A DNA stretch of 64,000 bases from Pleurostoma richardsiae (taxonomy: Eukaryota > Ascomycota > Sordariomycetes > Calosphaeriales > Pleurostomataceae): contig JANBVO010000005.1 of assembly GCA_030052745.1 (NCBI GenBank), positions 186,001 to 250,000 on the forward strand. The letters run 5' to 3'. Positions 10,364 through 22,262 of the stretch are shown here, piece by piece; the stretch's first letter is position 1, and every line of letters begins with the position of its first letter. A program made the position numbers and the translations under genes. The notes under the pieces were generated by a model. That model did no database searches and was not told the DNA's origin. It saw nothing but the letters and a program-made list of their open reading frames with translations.

Positions 10364-11300
10364 CTACAGCTTCCGCCGGCTTGCTCTCTTCTTGCCCTCA
10401 GCTTCGTCGTCCACGTCGTCCAGGTCCATCGCCTCGTCATCGACCTCCTCCACCGCCTTCTCCATCGTCCGCTTGCCGTACCGCCCGCCCTTGCCGCCCG
10501 CCCCGGCCTTCTTGCCTCCTACAGCACCACCACCACCGACTCCTCCTCCGCCGCCGATCTCTGCAACCTTCTCCTCCTCGACCATCGTCTTGACCGCGGC
10601 GTCCCAGTCCCGCTTCTCGGCCGCGCGGCGCGCCGCCTCGGCGCGGACGCCCGCGATCTGCGACTCCAGGTCCGCGAGCGTGGCCTCGCACCGGCCGGAC
10701 CAGGCCTCCAGCGTGGAGACGAGCGCGGGCAGCTCGCCGGGGGCGAGGTCGCGCAGGGCGGCGACGCCGGAGACCTGCACGGCGCCGCGGGCGGGGTCGA
10801 GCTGCGCGGAGAGCAGGCCGGCGTAGACGGCGGAGATGACGGCGTCCTCGAGGGCGCGCGGGGTGTCCAGCGCCAGGGCGCGCATCAGCGAGGCGTAGCT
10901 CAGGCTGGCGGCCGGGTCGCGGGCGAGGGTGAGCAGCGAGAGCTGCCGCAGCTTGAGGGCCTGGGCGTCGCTGAGCGGGGGCAGGCCCGGGGTGGAGAGG
11001 TAGGAGGCGTAGGTGCCGTAGCTGAAGACCCGCAGGAGGGCGAGGTGGGGCGCGTGCTCGGGGGAGGAGGCGAGGGCGCGGATGTTGGGGGTGTCGAGCA
11101 GCTCGGCGAAGACGAAGGTGCCGGGGGCGGAGGTGGCGCGCGTGACGAGGTCGGCGGCGGCGCGGGGGGAGGTCGCCGTCTTGCTGAGAGCTAGGAAGGG
11201 CTGCGGGAGGTCTGTCAGTGCTTTGGTTTGCTTGGGGGAACGGTGAGCTGGTTGGGTGTAGACGGACCTCCAATGCGTTGAGAGCCTTTGTTTGCTCCAT
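10364..11300 (-). CDS. csn7: COP9 signalosome subunit 7 (PCI domain)
   Basis: Two exons on the minus strand, 11268-11300 and 10364-11200, joined in phase 0, giving 289 aa. Exon 1 encodes only 11 residues (MEQTKALNALE). Joining GAG to the acceptor CCGCAG gives ALNALEPFLALSKTA; a CAG 17 bases upstream would hit a stop at once. The PCI/winged-helix region spans about residues 40-180 (LRVFSYGTYASYL, GLPPLSDAQALKLRQLSLLTLA, LMRALALDTPRALEDAVISAVYAGLL). A coiled segment (SQIAGVRAEAARRAAEKRDW) and a Gly-rich then acidic/basic tail follow. CSN7 is a core subunit of the complex that removes NEDD8 from cullins; in moulds the complex affects development and secondary metabolism. GC content is very high, which explains the many shadow frames here. 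Confidence 0.88.
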
Positions 11301-13436
11301 GACGAGGGACTGGGTGCTGCTCAAGTCCGCGAGGCTGACCGTGACCAGGGCAGCCGCGAGCGTGATGGCACGAGGCTGGGAGCTTCACAAAGCTTTAGGG
11401 CCAAGGTCGGTGGTGGTCGGCGTTGTCACCAGTCTGTGCAGTTGGCAGCCTTATGGCGGGGGTGAGGCTGGAGATCTGTGGCTTGGCGAGATGAGGTCAC
11501 CCGACTCCGACCAACCAGTCTCTCTTGTCGTCGAGGGCAGGTTCGTTTTGCCCTTGAGCTTCCTTCAGTGGTCGGTCAGGGATTCTGGGGTAAGGTGCAG
11601 GCTCGGGTAAACCTGAATTGTTTTGAAACCAGCGGGTCTCCAAGGTTGCAAGTCGTGTGTCAAGATAGCTCGCCTGGAGTTGAAGGCTGTGTCAGGTCCG
11701 TTTGAGCTTCGCTAAGCGGCTCCCAACCAACAAAGGGTGTGGGGTTCGCTCTTTTAGGCGGGTGCGGGGCCTGTGTTTTGAGATGCGATCAGATAAAAAA
11801 GAAGGTTCCGCTGCAGATCTCCTAGCAAGAGGGGAGACGTAACGGCTTTCCCCCCTTGCCCCCTTCAGGAGCTGGGAGAAGGATAAACGAATGAGGTATC
11901 GACATCTCCAGGCTTGGCACTTGAAACCTTGGTGAGAATCCAAGGAGCTTTACTGGGATATGGACACGGAGTACAGTATGCACCAAACACAGGCTGCTGG
12001 CATGTCTCACAGTGCCTTGGGCAGAGTGTTTACACGGAGGGTTTCGTGGACGATATCCGGTGCAGTCTCGCTTGGCCGGTCGAGGTTGTATCGGTAGAAT
12101 GGCTTCAATATTGCTATGACTGTGTGTGCCACAGGTAGCGGACTGTACAAAGAAAGCAAACCTGTTCTCTTGTCGAGACTAAGGAGGACGGGGGGCCTGA
12201 GCCAACCTAGCCATAATTACTACCATGCACCATTCCAGACTATCGATTTGAGACCCGAGGGCTGCTGAATGCAGACTTCGGCCTGCCTCCAGCGCCACAT
12301 GGCGGTGATTGGGGAACCCGTCTGCGAACAGGGCTTACGGGTGGTAGAGACGCGGCAGAGAGGCGTCAGCTCGCCAGCACAAGTAGCTACAGTCCTCGCG
12401 TACAGTGCGTCGCCTGGTGCAATATCAAGTGCGGGTTATAGAGAGAGCATATTGCTGTTTTAATATCAGGACGCGCAGCATGGGTTCTCGTGACATCGGC
12501 ACGGCGGCCGTGAGCAGTGACCGTCTTGTTGCAACCTGCAAGCGTTGCCGGTTATTGGCGCCAAGCCGTAATAATGACCGGGAGTTGCTGGTCGATGTGA
12601 CGGGAGTCGTTCGATGGTTCGATGGCTGTCCTCTTCCAGCGTCTTCCTCCGGAGCGAGCGGATATCGACTCGGTCGTTCGGTATCCACGGACAGTCTCGC
12701 CCGGAAACGTCGCCCTCCTACTATGTATGTACTATGGTCCCTATAGCACAGATTAACCAAAGTCAATTGAGCATCCGAGGGTATTATTTGTGTATTATGC
12801 ATGAGCCCAGAGAGAGACACTCTCGTAAGATACATACGGCACCTCCAACTCGAGAGACTCGACCTCCACGCACGGTGTACGGGGGTACGTGTACATCGAG
12901 CCGGGTGTCGTAGCCCGTCCCTACATCTCCCGCGCTAGTGGGCCTCCAGGGCCTCCCCCCTTCGTCTAGGGTCCCGTCACTTCCGCTCGGAGCCCCGATA
13001 AGGTACCTATTTTAGAGCGGCCGATCCCAGCGCTCGTCCGCGACGCTGGCGCCAAGCCGCAGCAGCTGAAGCTGACAAAAGCCGAAAGATTCGCCCTTTT
13101 CGACCTCGCACCTCTTCGTCGCCTGGCCTCTGCTGTCCTGCGGCGCCAAACACCTCTGCTGCGCCAAACAGTCATCCCTCTGCGCCTAATCAGCTGAGGT
13201 CACCCCGGAAGCTGGCTTCTGGACTCTGGAGTTCTCCCCCGGCCGCGCTGATCGATCTGTTTCCGTTTTCATCGGCTTCTGTGGCGCGGAATGTGTGCAC
13301 CGTGTCTGTAGCCTCCTCGAGTTCCAGACTCCAGTGTCTCTCTCCGAACCCCGTGCGCACAAACTGCACCGTGCTGTGTGCGGGAAGTCGTTGATCGGCT
13401 TTCTTTGTTGTAAGGGAACGCCACAGAGGCAGAGCA
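11301..13436. other. Long divergent intergenic region csn7 / Cu-ATPase
   Basis: 2.1 kb with no supported gene; the frames here lack family features. It contains four direct GCGCCAA motifs (12558, 13049, 13143, 13161) and the palindrome AGGTACCT at 13001-13008. The part from about 13100 is likely the leader of the copper ATPase. Confidence 0.5.
13135..13190 (+). repeat. GCGCCAAACA near-tandem repeat upstream of Cu-ATPase
   Basis: Two copies of GCGCCAAACA at 13143-13152 and 13161-13170, each preceded by a CTGC-like run. A third diverged unit, GCGCCTAATC, starts near 13182. The spacing of 18 nt puts the first two copies on nearly the same helix face. Confidence 0.6.
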
Positions 13437-16400
13437 ATGGCCCCGACATATATCCAGGTCCCGCCGCGGGACTCCCGACCCTCGCGACCATCGCTCTCAA
13501 CCGACGCCGCACACATGGCCACAACGACGCTTAAAGTTGGAGGGATGACGTGAGTAGTCTCTTGCTTCATGGTGGACTATCGGTCACTAATTCCTGGTAG
13601 GTGTGGCGCCTGCACATCCTCCGTCGAGTCGGGCTTCAAAGGCGTCGACGGCGTGGGCAGCGTGTCCGTGAGCCTAGTAATGGAAAGGGCGGTCGTGATG
13701 CATGATCCACAGAGGATCTCGGCCGAGAAAATACAGGAAATCATCGAGGATAGGGGATTCGACGCAGAAGTACTCGCCACAGACCTGCCGTCTCCCAGAG
13801 TAGGGAAGGGCATGGATCCTTACGACGAGAATGCGATTGACGATGCGGCGGACGACCTCCCATACATGGTGACAACCATTGCGATAGGTGGCATGACATG
13901 TGGAGCGTGTACCTCTGCTGTAGAGAGCGCCTTTCAGGGCGTAGTTGGCATGAGGCACTTCAGCATATCGCTACTCTCAGAGCGAGCGGTGATCGAGCAC
14001 GACCCCACGCTTCTGAGCACCGAAAAGATTGTGGAGGCCATTGAGGACAGGGGCTTTGATGCGGAAATAATCGAGAGCAGAGAACTCGACGACGAACGGC
14101 CAAAGGTGAGATCGAGGCGACCGGAGGCCAGTGTCATGCAGCCTCCACAAGCGATAACGACTGTCGCCATTGAGGGAATGACCTGTGGTGCCTGCACTTC
14201 CGCGGTTGAGGGAGGCTTCAAGGGCGTCGACGGGGTTTTACGGTTCAATATCAGCCTCTTGGCGGAGCGGGCCGTCATAACCCATGACCCTGCGAAACTT
14301 TCTGCTGAGAAAATTGCGTCAATCATCGAAGATAGTGGGTTTGATGCGAAGATTTTGTCAACTCAGCTCGACTCCGCCGACCACGCATCTGGAAACTCAA
14401 CTGCACAATTCAAGGTTTACGGCAGCCCGGACGCCGCGGCTGCGAAGGCTTTGGAAGAGAAGTTGGAGGCTTTACCGGGCGTCACCTCTGCCAAGCTTAG
14501 TCTCTCGACGTCGAGGTTGACAGTCACTCTGCAGCCGAATATCACGGGCCTCAGAGCAATCGTCGAGGCAGTTGAGTCCGAAGGATTCAACGCTCTCGTC
14601 GCGGACAACGATGACAACAACGCGCAGCTCGAGTCTCTCGCGAAGACCCGTGAGATCAACGAGTGGAGGCGGGCGTTCAGAATCTCGTTGTCATTTGCGA
14701 TTCCCGTATTTCTACTGGGCATGATATTGCCCATGTGTCTTCCGATGTTGGATTTCGGCAAGATATCTTTGCTGCCAGGTCTCTATCTCGGCGACATTAT
14801 TTGTTTGGTTTTGACGATACCCATCCAGTTCGGCATTGGAAAGCGCTTCTACGTTTCTGCATACAAATCCGTCAAGCATGGATCTCCCACCATGGACGTG
14901 CTGGTCGTCCTGGGCACTTCGTGTGCTTTCTTCTTCAGCTGCACCGCCATGCTGGTTTCCTTCCTCTTCCCGCCCCATTCGCGGCCAAGCACCATCTTCG
15001 ACACGAGCACCATGCTGATCACCTTCATCACCTTTGGCCGCTACTTGGAGAATCGCGCCAAGGGTCAGACTTCCAAGGCCCTGTCTCGCCTCATGTCTCT
15101 TGCTCCATCCATGGCAACCATCTACGCCGACCCAATCGCCGCAGAGAAGGCAGCCGAAGGATGGGAGTCTGTGGCTGGGAACGGCGAGCCGAAGACCCCG
15201 ATGAATGACGGCAGCGCAGCCGAGGAGAAGATTATCCCTACAGAGCTTATCCAGGTTGGAGACATAGTCATCCTCAGACCTGGAGACAAAATCCCTGCTG
15301 ATGGCGTTCTTGTCCGCGGCGAGACTTATGTTGATGAGAGCATGGTCACGGGCGAAGCCATGCCTGTTCAGAAGAAGAAGGGGAGCTTCATGATTGGAGG
15401 AACCGTCAACGGCCATGGTCGAGTCGACTTCAGGGTCACCAGAGCCGGCCGCGATACTCAGCTGAGCCAAATCGTTAAGCTCGTCCAGGACGCTCAGACT
15501 ACCCGAGCCCCCATCCAAAGGCTCGCAGACACTCTGGCCGGCTATTTCGTCCCCACTATCCTGTTTCTTGGCTTTCTGACCTTCGTCACTTGGATGATCC
15601 TGAGCCATGTCCTCCCTAACCCTCCCAAGATCTTCGAGCAGGAAGCTAGCGGTGGCAAGATTTTCGTCTGCGTCAAGCTCTGCATCTCGGTCATCGTCTT
15701 CGCCTGTCCTTGTGCACTCGGATTGGCGACTCCCACTGCCGTCATGGTCGGCACCGGCGTTGGCGCGTTAAACGGTATCCTCGTCAAGGGAGGAGCGGCT
15801 CTCGAAAAGACGACAAAGGTTACTCAGGTCGTCCTGGACAAGACTGGCACAATCACCTATGGAAAGATGAGCGTTGCAAATGTCCATGTTGCTTCTATCT
15901 GGCAAGATAATGAATGGCGTCGGCGGCTCTGGTGGACCGTTGTCGGCCTAGCCGAGATGGGCAGCGAGCATCCTGTGGGCAAGGCAGTGCTTGGTGCGGC
16001 CAAGACGGAACTTGGTTTAGACCAGGAGGGCACCATCGATGGCAGCGTTGGGGATTTCAACGCCGCCGTCGGCCGAGGTATCAGCGCACTGGTCGAGCCT
16101 GCGACGAACGCGGAGCGGGTACGCTACAAGGTGCTTGTCGGAAACGTGAAGTTCCTCCATGAAAACAGCGTCGAGGTTCCCCTAGAAGCCGTCGATGCTG
16201 CTGAAGAGATCAACTCCAAGGTCGTCAATCGCGGCAAGGCTAGGGCCACGTCTTCAGCTGGTACCACCAACATCTTCATTGCCATCGACGGCAAGTACGC
16301 GGGACATCTCTGTCTCGCCGATACGATTAAAGAAGGTGCCGCCGCCGCGATCGCGGTCCTGCATCGGATGGGCGTCAAGACTGCCATTGTCACCGGCGAC

Positions 16401-17072
16401 CAGCAGACCACCGCCATAGCCGTCGCCGCTGCCGTTGGTATCAGCCAGCAGAGCGTCTTCGCAGGCGTCTCCCCTGACCAGAAGCAAGCTATCATTCGCC
16501 AACTGCAGGAGCAGGGCGAGGTGGTCGCCATGGTTGGCGACGGCATCAACGACTCGCCCGCGCTCGCCACCGCCGACGTGGGCATCGCCATGTCGAGCGG
16601 CACCGACGTCGCCATGGAGGCCGCCGACGTAGTCCTCATGCGACCCAACGACCTGATGGACATACCCGCGTCGCTGCACCTCGCCCGCTCCATCTTCCGC
16701 CGCATCAAACTCAATCTCGCCTGGGCATGTCTCTACAACATAGTCGGTCTGCCCTTCGCCATGGGCGTCTTCCTGCCCTTTGGCTTCCACCTACATCCCA
16801 TGGCCGCCGGCGCCGCCATGGCTGCCAGCAGTGTTAGCGTCGTCGTCAGCAGCTTGCTGCTCAAATTCTGGCGGCGGCCCGCGTGGATGGACGAGGCGCT
16901 GTATGACGAGCGGGGCCGCGTCCTCAAGAAGGGCCGCGGCTGGGGCTGGTGGGACGGCCTCGCGGTCCGCGCCGGCGAGGTTGTGGACGCGCTCAGAGGC
17001 AGGAGGAAGAAGAGCGAGGAGGGCTACGTCCCGCTGGCGAATCTGGAGCAGCCCCTGTCGCCGACGGTTTGA
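13437..17072 (+). CDS. Copper-transporting P1B-type ATPase (Ccc2/ATP7 family)
   Basis: Two exons, 13437-13549 and 13601-17072, giving 1194 aa. The splice joins GMT to CGAC and so rebuilds the first metal site. Three heavy-metal (HMA) domains carry GMTCGAC at C39/C42, C138/C141 and C233/C236. A fourth HMA-like unit (about 305-372) has lost the CxxC. Then follow transmembrane helices, the TGEA actuator motif, the CPC ion-path motif at 740-742, the DKTGT phosphorylation site at D784, the SEHPVG nucleotide-binding motif and the GDGINDSPAL hinge. CPC plus SEHPVG identifies a Cu(I)/Ag(I) exporter. The family loads copper into secreted oxidases in the Golgi or exports excess copper; sequence alone does not decide which. 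The N-terminus is longer than that of yeast Ccc2, which has two HMA domains. Confidence 0.93.
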
Positions 17073-17674
17073 TTGTGACAAATGTTGTAGAGTAGATATG
17101 TAGGAAAGGGAGAGAAACTTGCTGTTTCACAGTCATGATTGCATGTTCTTTTGTTGCTGCCCAGGTCAGGTAGCTCGCATAGCGCTGGAGTCGTCCATAT
17201 GATGCTCAGGAGTAGCAATGAAGAGTTCTGATCGATCTCACACCGTCTGCTACGTACTATGACCGAATCTCGTGTTGTCAATGGCTTCCTGGACGATCTG
17301 ATACGTGATGTTCTGCAAAATCTTCGATGCTGGAGTACTATAGTGAACCACCTTTTGTACATATCTTTCCGCTACTATTGCCCCAGTAAAGAAAGTATCG
17401 GGTATAACTGCAACTCAACAACAAGTACCGCTCTGAGTTTTCCAGCCGAACAGCGGTCTAATAGGTACATTTTGTGTTCCATCCTAGGTCAACGGGGAGG
17501 GTCATCCATTCGTACTGTTGATGATTCCCGACATGAATGCCTCGTAGATGTCAAAGTAACACTTCGCCGGCCCTTTTGGATTTGCGATAACAGAAGACAC
17601 ATGACTTTTTTCCTTATCCCATTTAAACTCCAACGCTGTGTGAACGAGTCTGTCAAGCCAGAAACCAGGCCCTC
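17073..17674. other. Intergenic, tail-to-tail
   Basis: 3' flanks of the Cu-ATPase and RMD8-like genes. A frame of 284 codons on the plus strand begins here, but it mostly mirrors the RMD8-like gene and is rejected. Confidence 0.55.
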
Positions 17675-19768
17675 CTACACGCCCGCGAACGTCTTCCCGA
17701 CAACATCCGCGCCGCAGACTGCAGACCTCTCCTGCTCGGACAGCCTCGCCGCCCACAGCCGCAGGTCCTCCAGCGTGATGTTCGCGTCCGCCAGGCTCTT
17801 CCCGCCCGCGCTCCGCAGATCCAGCAGGCCCCTCAGCCCGCCACTCGGCGCCTGCGACGAAGTCCCGGTAGCGGTGATGGTGACGCCGGGTGCGGCGGCG
17901 TGCCCCTTGCCCTTCTCCTTAGACAGGATTCCGAAGCGCAGGGCGACCTCGGTGACGGTAATGATAATGCTGAGGACGATGAGGATGATGATGATCCACG
18001 TGATGGCGCTCATCTTAGCGTCGGCGACCGAGTCGGACAGGATCTCGGCGAGATCGAGGAAGACGCGGCAGCGCTCGTTGAGCACCTTGATGCGCGGGTC
18101 GATCTCGAGGTAGTCGCGGATGGCGACGTAGAGCGGGTGCAGCGTGGGCTCCGAGTCCCAGAAGAAGTTGGGCACGTCGAGGACGTTTGAGGCTAGATTT
18201 CAGAGGGTCAGCAACTGAGGCACTTTGGATTAGGGGAAGGGGTGGGAAAAACTGACAGAGGTTGATGTCGACGCGGCTTGCAAACAGCCGGCCAAGGATC
18301 TTGACCACCTCTGTCCTCGTCATATCCAGCTGGCCTGTCAAGGCAAGCCTCTTGGGGACGTGCTGGGCGTCGAGCATCGTCTGCGACATCTTCTCCTCGA
18401 ACAAGCACAGCTTCGTGCTCTGCGCGATGGCGTGGCTAATCGTCAGCTTGACCATGTGGTCCGACCGCGGCAGCAGCGTGATCATGTCGTTGAAGACCCT
18501 CGGGCGCTTGACGTCGGCGCTGTACTCAAAGTGGAATTCCTCGGTCTCGTAGTCGCTCTGGTCCAGCGGCCGCGTCACTAGCGAGATGCCGTACTCGCTC
18601 TCCGCGAACGTCAGGTCGGCTAGGATGTCCTTCTCCTGGTGCTCCGTGAAGTTCCAGAACACCACCACGCCGTAGGAGAAGATGAACATCTCGGCGAAGT
18701 TCTTTGCATCCGTCACCAACTGGTTGATCGAGTTGATATGGTTATCATCTGGTCCCCGGCGTTGCTCATCATCTCCCCTCCTGCCGCCTGAGCCATCGGC
18801 CTGTCGAAGATGCATATGGCGTAATTCCGAATCCTCACTGGGACTGCCATGCCCACCCCGCAGCCCATAGCTATAGTCATCAAAGTATCCCTCATGCTCA
18901 TCTCTTCTCTCACTCCGCTCAATCTCCAAGTCCAGCAGCGTCTTTCCCGTCCCCGGCGTCTTCAGTATCGGCCGACTCCGCAGTCTGTATCCGTCGGTAC
19001 CAGAGAGAAGGGGCAAATGGTAGACAACGTATAAGCAGTCGTCGTACAGCTTCGTCTTGGCCTCGTGCTTCGTGCGCAGGAACTCCGCCGTCGCCTTCAT
19101 CTTGAACGCCTGAGCCGTGCAGTACGCCGTAACCCGCGAGAATTTCTCGGCACGCTGCGGCTTCGGCAGTCGTTCTGCGTAGCTCTTCCCCCGCACGCCG
19201 CCTCGCTTCTTAAGCACGTCCCATTCTTCGTCCTTCAGTGGCCGGTCTTCCGCCTCCGCCTCCAGAGCTATGCGTCGGGCAGCGGCCTCCTCGGCCTCCG
19301 CCGTCTCTTCGTCCTCGTCCGCCTTCTCCTCCACCGTCTCCGGCAGGAGTACCAGCTTCTCGCTGATCTTCGTCGTCCGTGAGGGTACGATTTGGGCGCC
19401 TGTTCGTGCGGAAGCGAGGGTCGGGAGGCCGTGGCCGCCGGCACTGGCGCGCCGACCGAGAGCTCTGGCTGGAGTAAGAGCACTGCCGGGAATGCGCTGC
19501 CCGGGCGGCATACGGGGCTGGCCGGAGGGAATCTCGGAGGCATTTTGAAGCACATTATCGACGGAGAATAGCCTCATAGGCCCTCGAGCAGCCCCGCCAG
19601 TCGAGGTGCCTGGTCGCTGAGAGGAGCTTCGGCCTTCGGGGCGTTCTCTGGCGTCCGTCACCTGAGTGGAAGCGGAGTTAGTGCTCTGTACTGCAATTGA
19701 ATTGTAGGGAATAAGAGCCATGAGTTTCAGCAGCATACCAGGACGGAAGGTCCTCGTTTTGAAGACAT
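17675..19768 (-). CDS. rmd8: RMD8-like DUF155 membrane protein
   Basis: Preferred model on the minus strand: 19739-19768, 18257-19661 and 17675-18192, giving 650 aa. The 77-nt first intron (GTATGC donor, CACTAAC branch, CTCAG acceptor) also contains an in-frame ATG at 19736, so a 665-aa unspliced start is the alternative. Residues 1-150 are disordered and Ala/Glu-rich. The DUF155 (RMD1/RMD8/RMND1) domain covers about 190-600, with signatures such as AKNFAEMFIFSYGVVVFWNF and HAIAQSTKLCLFEEKM. Near the C-terminus lie DVPNFFWDSEP, the YLEIDPRIKVLNERC helix and one strong transmembrane helix (WIIIILIVLSIIITV). The family includes yeast Rmd1 and Rmd8 (linked to sporulation) and human mitochondrial RMND1; the biochemical role is unclear. 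The C-terminal anchor is standard for the fungal branch. Confidence 0.85.
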
Positions 19769-20396
19769 CCTAGTTTATACCGATCGTGTATTTTGGGAGG
19801 TCTAGATAGACAGACGCCTGGTCTGTAGCGCGTGCCACAAATACCACAGAGTGAGCAAGATAAGTACGGCCGACTGGTGGCGACGACCTAGAAAGCCATC
19901 ATATGCTTTAGGTACCGAGTTTGGTGGCCGGCGGCTTAGGACATTGGACGAGACTTCGGATGGGCCGTGATGATCATGAATTGGGGACCTTTGTCAAAAC
20001 GTTGGTGATTCTCCAACGGCGCTAGTCATACGTCATGCACTAAAACAGCTCTAGCACCCCGCAATTTGATCCGAACTATCGGTACGGGTGCCGGTACGTA
20101 CTGGCATCTCTTAGGAGGCAGCGTACCCTTTAGGTACTATATCAGGCATGCCGATCTACAATGTCTCTCCCCATCATTGAACCTGATCGCGTCTTGACCG
20201 CCAATAAAAGGAGCAACAGCAGGTATTCTCGGAGCATTGGTGATCTATCTCTGCCACGGCATCTACAATACGCCGGATAGAGATAATCCTAGATAGCTCC
20301 TGACGGTGCACTCCTCGCATTTGAGGTCGTCCACCGCTTAGACAGCTGCCGGAGTTCCTCAGATCTCTTAGGGAGTCGACAGTTCTGATAATTGTA
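19769..20396. other. Intergenic
   Basis: 5' flank of rmd8 and 3' flank of a small orphan gene. Several GGTAC motifs are present (for example TTTAGGTACC near 19909 and CCGGTACGTACTGG near 20092). No gene is supported. Confidence 0.5.
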
Positions 20397-20723
20397 TCAC
20401 TTGTTGTTGATTCCTACAGGTTCCGTCTGACTGTTCCTCATATGAACGATCCTTCTCTTAATATCGGCTACATATCATCAGAAGAATGCAAAGAGGAACT
20501 CCGAAGAGAACTTACCCGTGAGTGAGGCCAGAGTCTTGATACGCCGGTCGATCTCAGCTTGCAATGCCTTGGCCTTGTCGAGCTCCGTCGTAAGCTTTCT
20601 ACCTAGTTGGGCGCGGGCAGCGGTGATGGCTTCGATTTCCTTGTTAGGTTCCTCAAGGATATTACACGCCTCCGCCATTGGCTTATCTTGCTGCTTGTCC
20701 ATGGTGGCAGGAGCTGTCAACAT
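20397..20723 (-). CDS. Small coiled-coil hypothetical protein
   Basis: Two exons on the minus strand, 20516-20723 and 20397-20467, giving 92 aa. The 48-nt intron has a GTAAGT donor and a TGTAG acceptor, and the join keeps the heptad pattern going (AEIDRRIKTLASLT then ADIKRRIVHM). From about residue 24 on, the protein is predicted helical and charged with regular Ile/Leu spacing, so probably a coiled coil. A second ATG at 20702 would give 85 aa. I do not recognise a family. Support is the splice signals plus continuous helical character; it could still be a chance frame. Confidence 0.45.
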
Positions 20724-21810
20724 TGTGTGACTTGTGAAGAAGTTGTGAATGATGGCAAGCGAGGACCTTGACAAGAGGACCTACTTAAAAGACTTTCGAG
20801 TGCCTACCGTCACAGGCGAAGGAAAGGGAAAGGGAAACTCTATTCACGCCTGCGTACTTTTCCCATAACTAAGGTTTGGCCCCTTCCTGACATAGTTCAT
20901 GAGAACCAGAGGCATACATTACCCTAGGATGCTTAGCCTGGCAATGTTGTAATCTGTGGTGTCCAAGGCTTGCGGAATGTCCTCTGCCATGTTTGCCCAA
21001 GGTCGGCCAGATAACATGCTACATTGTTTCTATCACAGAGACCGTGAGAACAGGTGATGTTCAAGGCTGGTAAAGGGTCTATACACCTGCGATATGACAG
21101 CATTACGCAGCTCGGGCATAAAGCGGTATGCCGGAGCATTTCCACATCGCCTAGACTAGTCAAGGCTGCATATCCCTTGCAGGGCGCGCCTTATGCGGTT
21201 GGTATGGCGAAGGTGATACCAAATTCTGGTCACTGCAGAGCATCTAGAAACTCCCTGCTCGGCTATAGCCTGTAGGTCATCAATGCGACGGTCGAGCTGA
21301 GGAATTAGTCGTCAACACGGGTAATGAGAGTATGACAGATGGCGGGTTGAGCTGGAAAGAACAAGTATTCAACCTAGGGATTAGGAGGCGCGCATAGTAA
21401 TTCGAGGTTTCAGGTATCCCAGACCCCATTTCTTCGCCTTCACGTCGGCACGCATTTCGCTTCCCTACAGCTTTTCTCCCAGACAACGGCGCAATGGCGT
21501 CACACAAAGGTAAGAGGAGGAATGCCAGAGCTTCCCGCCCGTGCGTGCAAAAGTTTAAATATTCCTGACTTTGCTTGTCAGCGGCGCTCTCGCTCAAAAA
21601 CATGTGCTTAGCGAGGGAGCGAGCTGCTACCTGGGAAAACAAGAGCTCCATATGCAAGCACCAGGGAATCATTACCCGAACCAGATCCTTGAACGCCGTC
21701 TCGCCCTTGCTCGCCCACCACAACTGGCCCCCTGACCCCGTAACCGAGAGGCTCAATGCATCACTCATCTGCAGCGCTCGCGCCCCTATCACCGCAACTC
21801 CATCCCAAAA
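20724..21810. other. Intergenic
   Basis: About 1.1 kb with no supported gene. A minus-strand frame of 170 codons at 21280-21792 has no family features and is rejected. Confidence 0.5.
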
Positions 21811-22262
21811 TCAACCGTATCTCATCGGATGCTGGCCTTGTGGCTGAGCCTGCGGTTGTCCCCCGTTCCAGCCCTGCGGAGGACCTCCTCCTGGCGGCGG
21901 CTGCCCTTGAGGTTGTAACGGCACGCCACCTCCGCCGTGTTTCATAGCCTGGACGTCTTGTCGGTGATCGAGGGGCTGCGCGAAGTTGCAGATCTGGCAA
22001 ACGATGTCTTCATAGCCGTGGAAGGAGAGGGGTATCACCGGCTGAGTCCGTGTTAGCTTTGTAGCGGGAGAACCGGTGACTGGGTATGGCAATAGGAAGA
22101 CAGGGAAGGGGAGCTCACGATGAAGCAGAAGGTGAACCAAGGATGGCTCTTGATAACGCGCCCGCTGTAGTTGCCACAATTGTAGCAGCGGCAGACAATG
22201 CCTTCGTATCCCTCAACTTCCTTTCGGAAGGTGTGCTCGCCGCAGGTGAAAATGATACACAT
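21811..22262 (-). CDS. Zinc-ribbon protein, short fungal family
   Basis: Two exons on the minus strand, 22119-22262 and 21811-22041, joined in phase 0, giving 124 aa. Two cysteine clusters make a treble zinc-ribbon-like layout: C7, then CRCYNC (C24, C26, C29) in exon 1, and CQIC (C63, C66) in exon 2. The block GYEGIVCRC and the later GYEDIVCQIC look like two halves of a repeat. The last 45 residues are rich in Gln, Pro and Gly. I know this as a small family of fungal zinc-ribbon proteins (zf-ribbon, about 110-130 aa) without an assigned role. Donor GTGAGC and acceptor CTCAG with an upstream GCTAAC branch support the intron. Confidence 0.75.

Noticed and set aside
17259-18113. Plus-strand frame of 284 codons
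   Set aside because: Mostly the antisense of the conserved RMD8-like exons; high GC at third positions opens the opposite strand.
21280-21792. Minus-strand frame of 170 codons
   Set aside because: No recognisable motif, no good start context and no splice extension that improves it.
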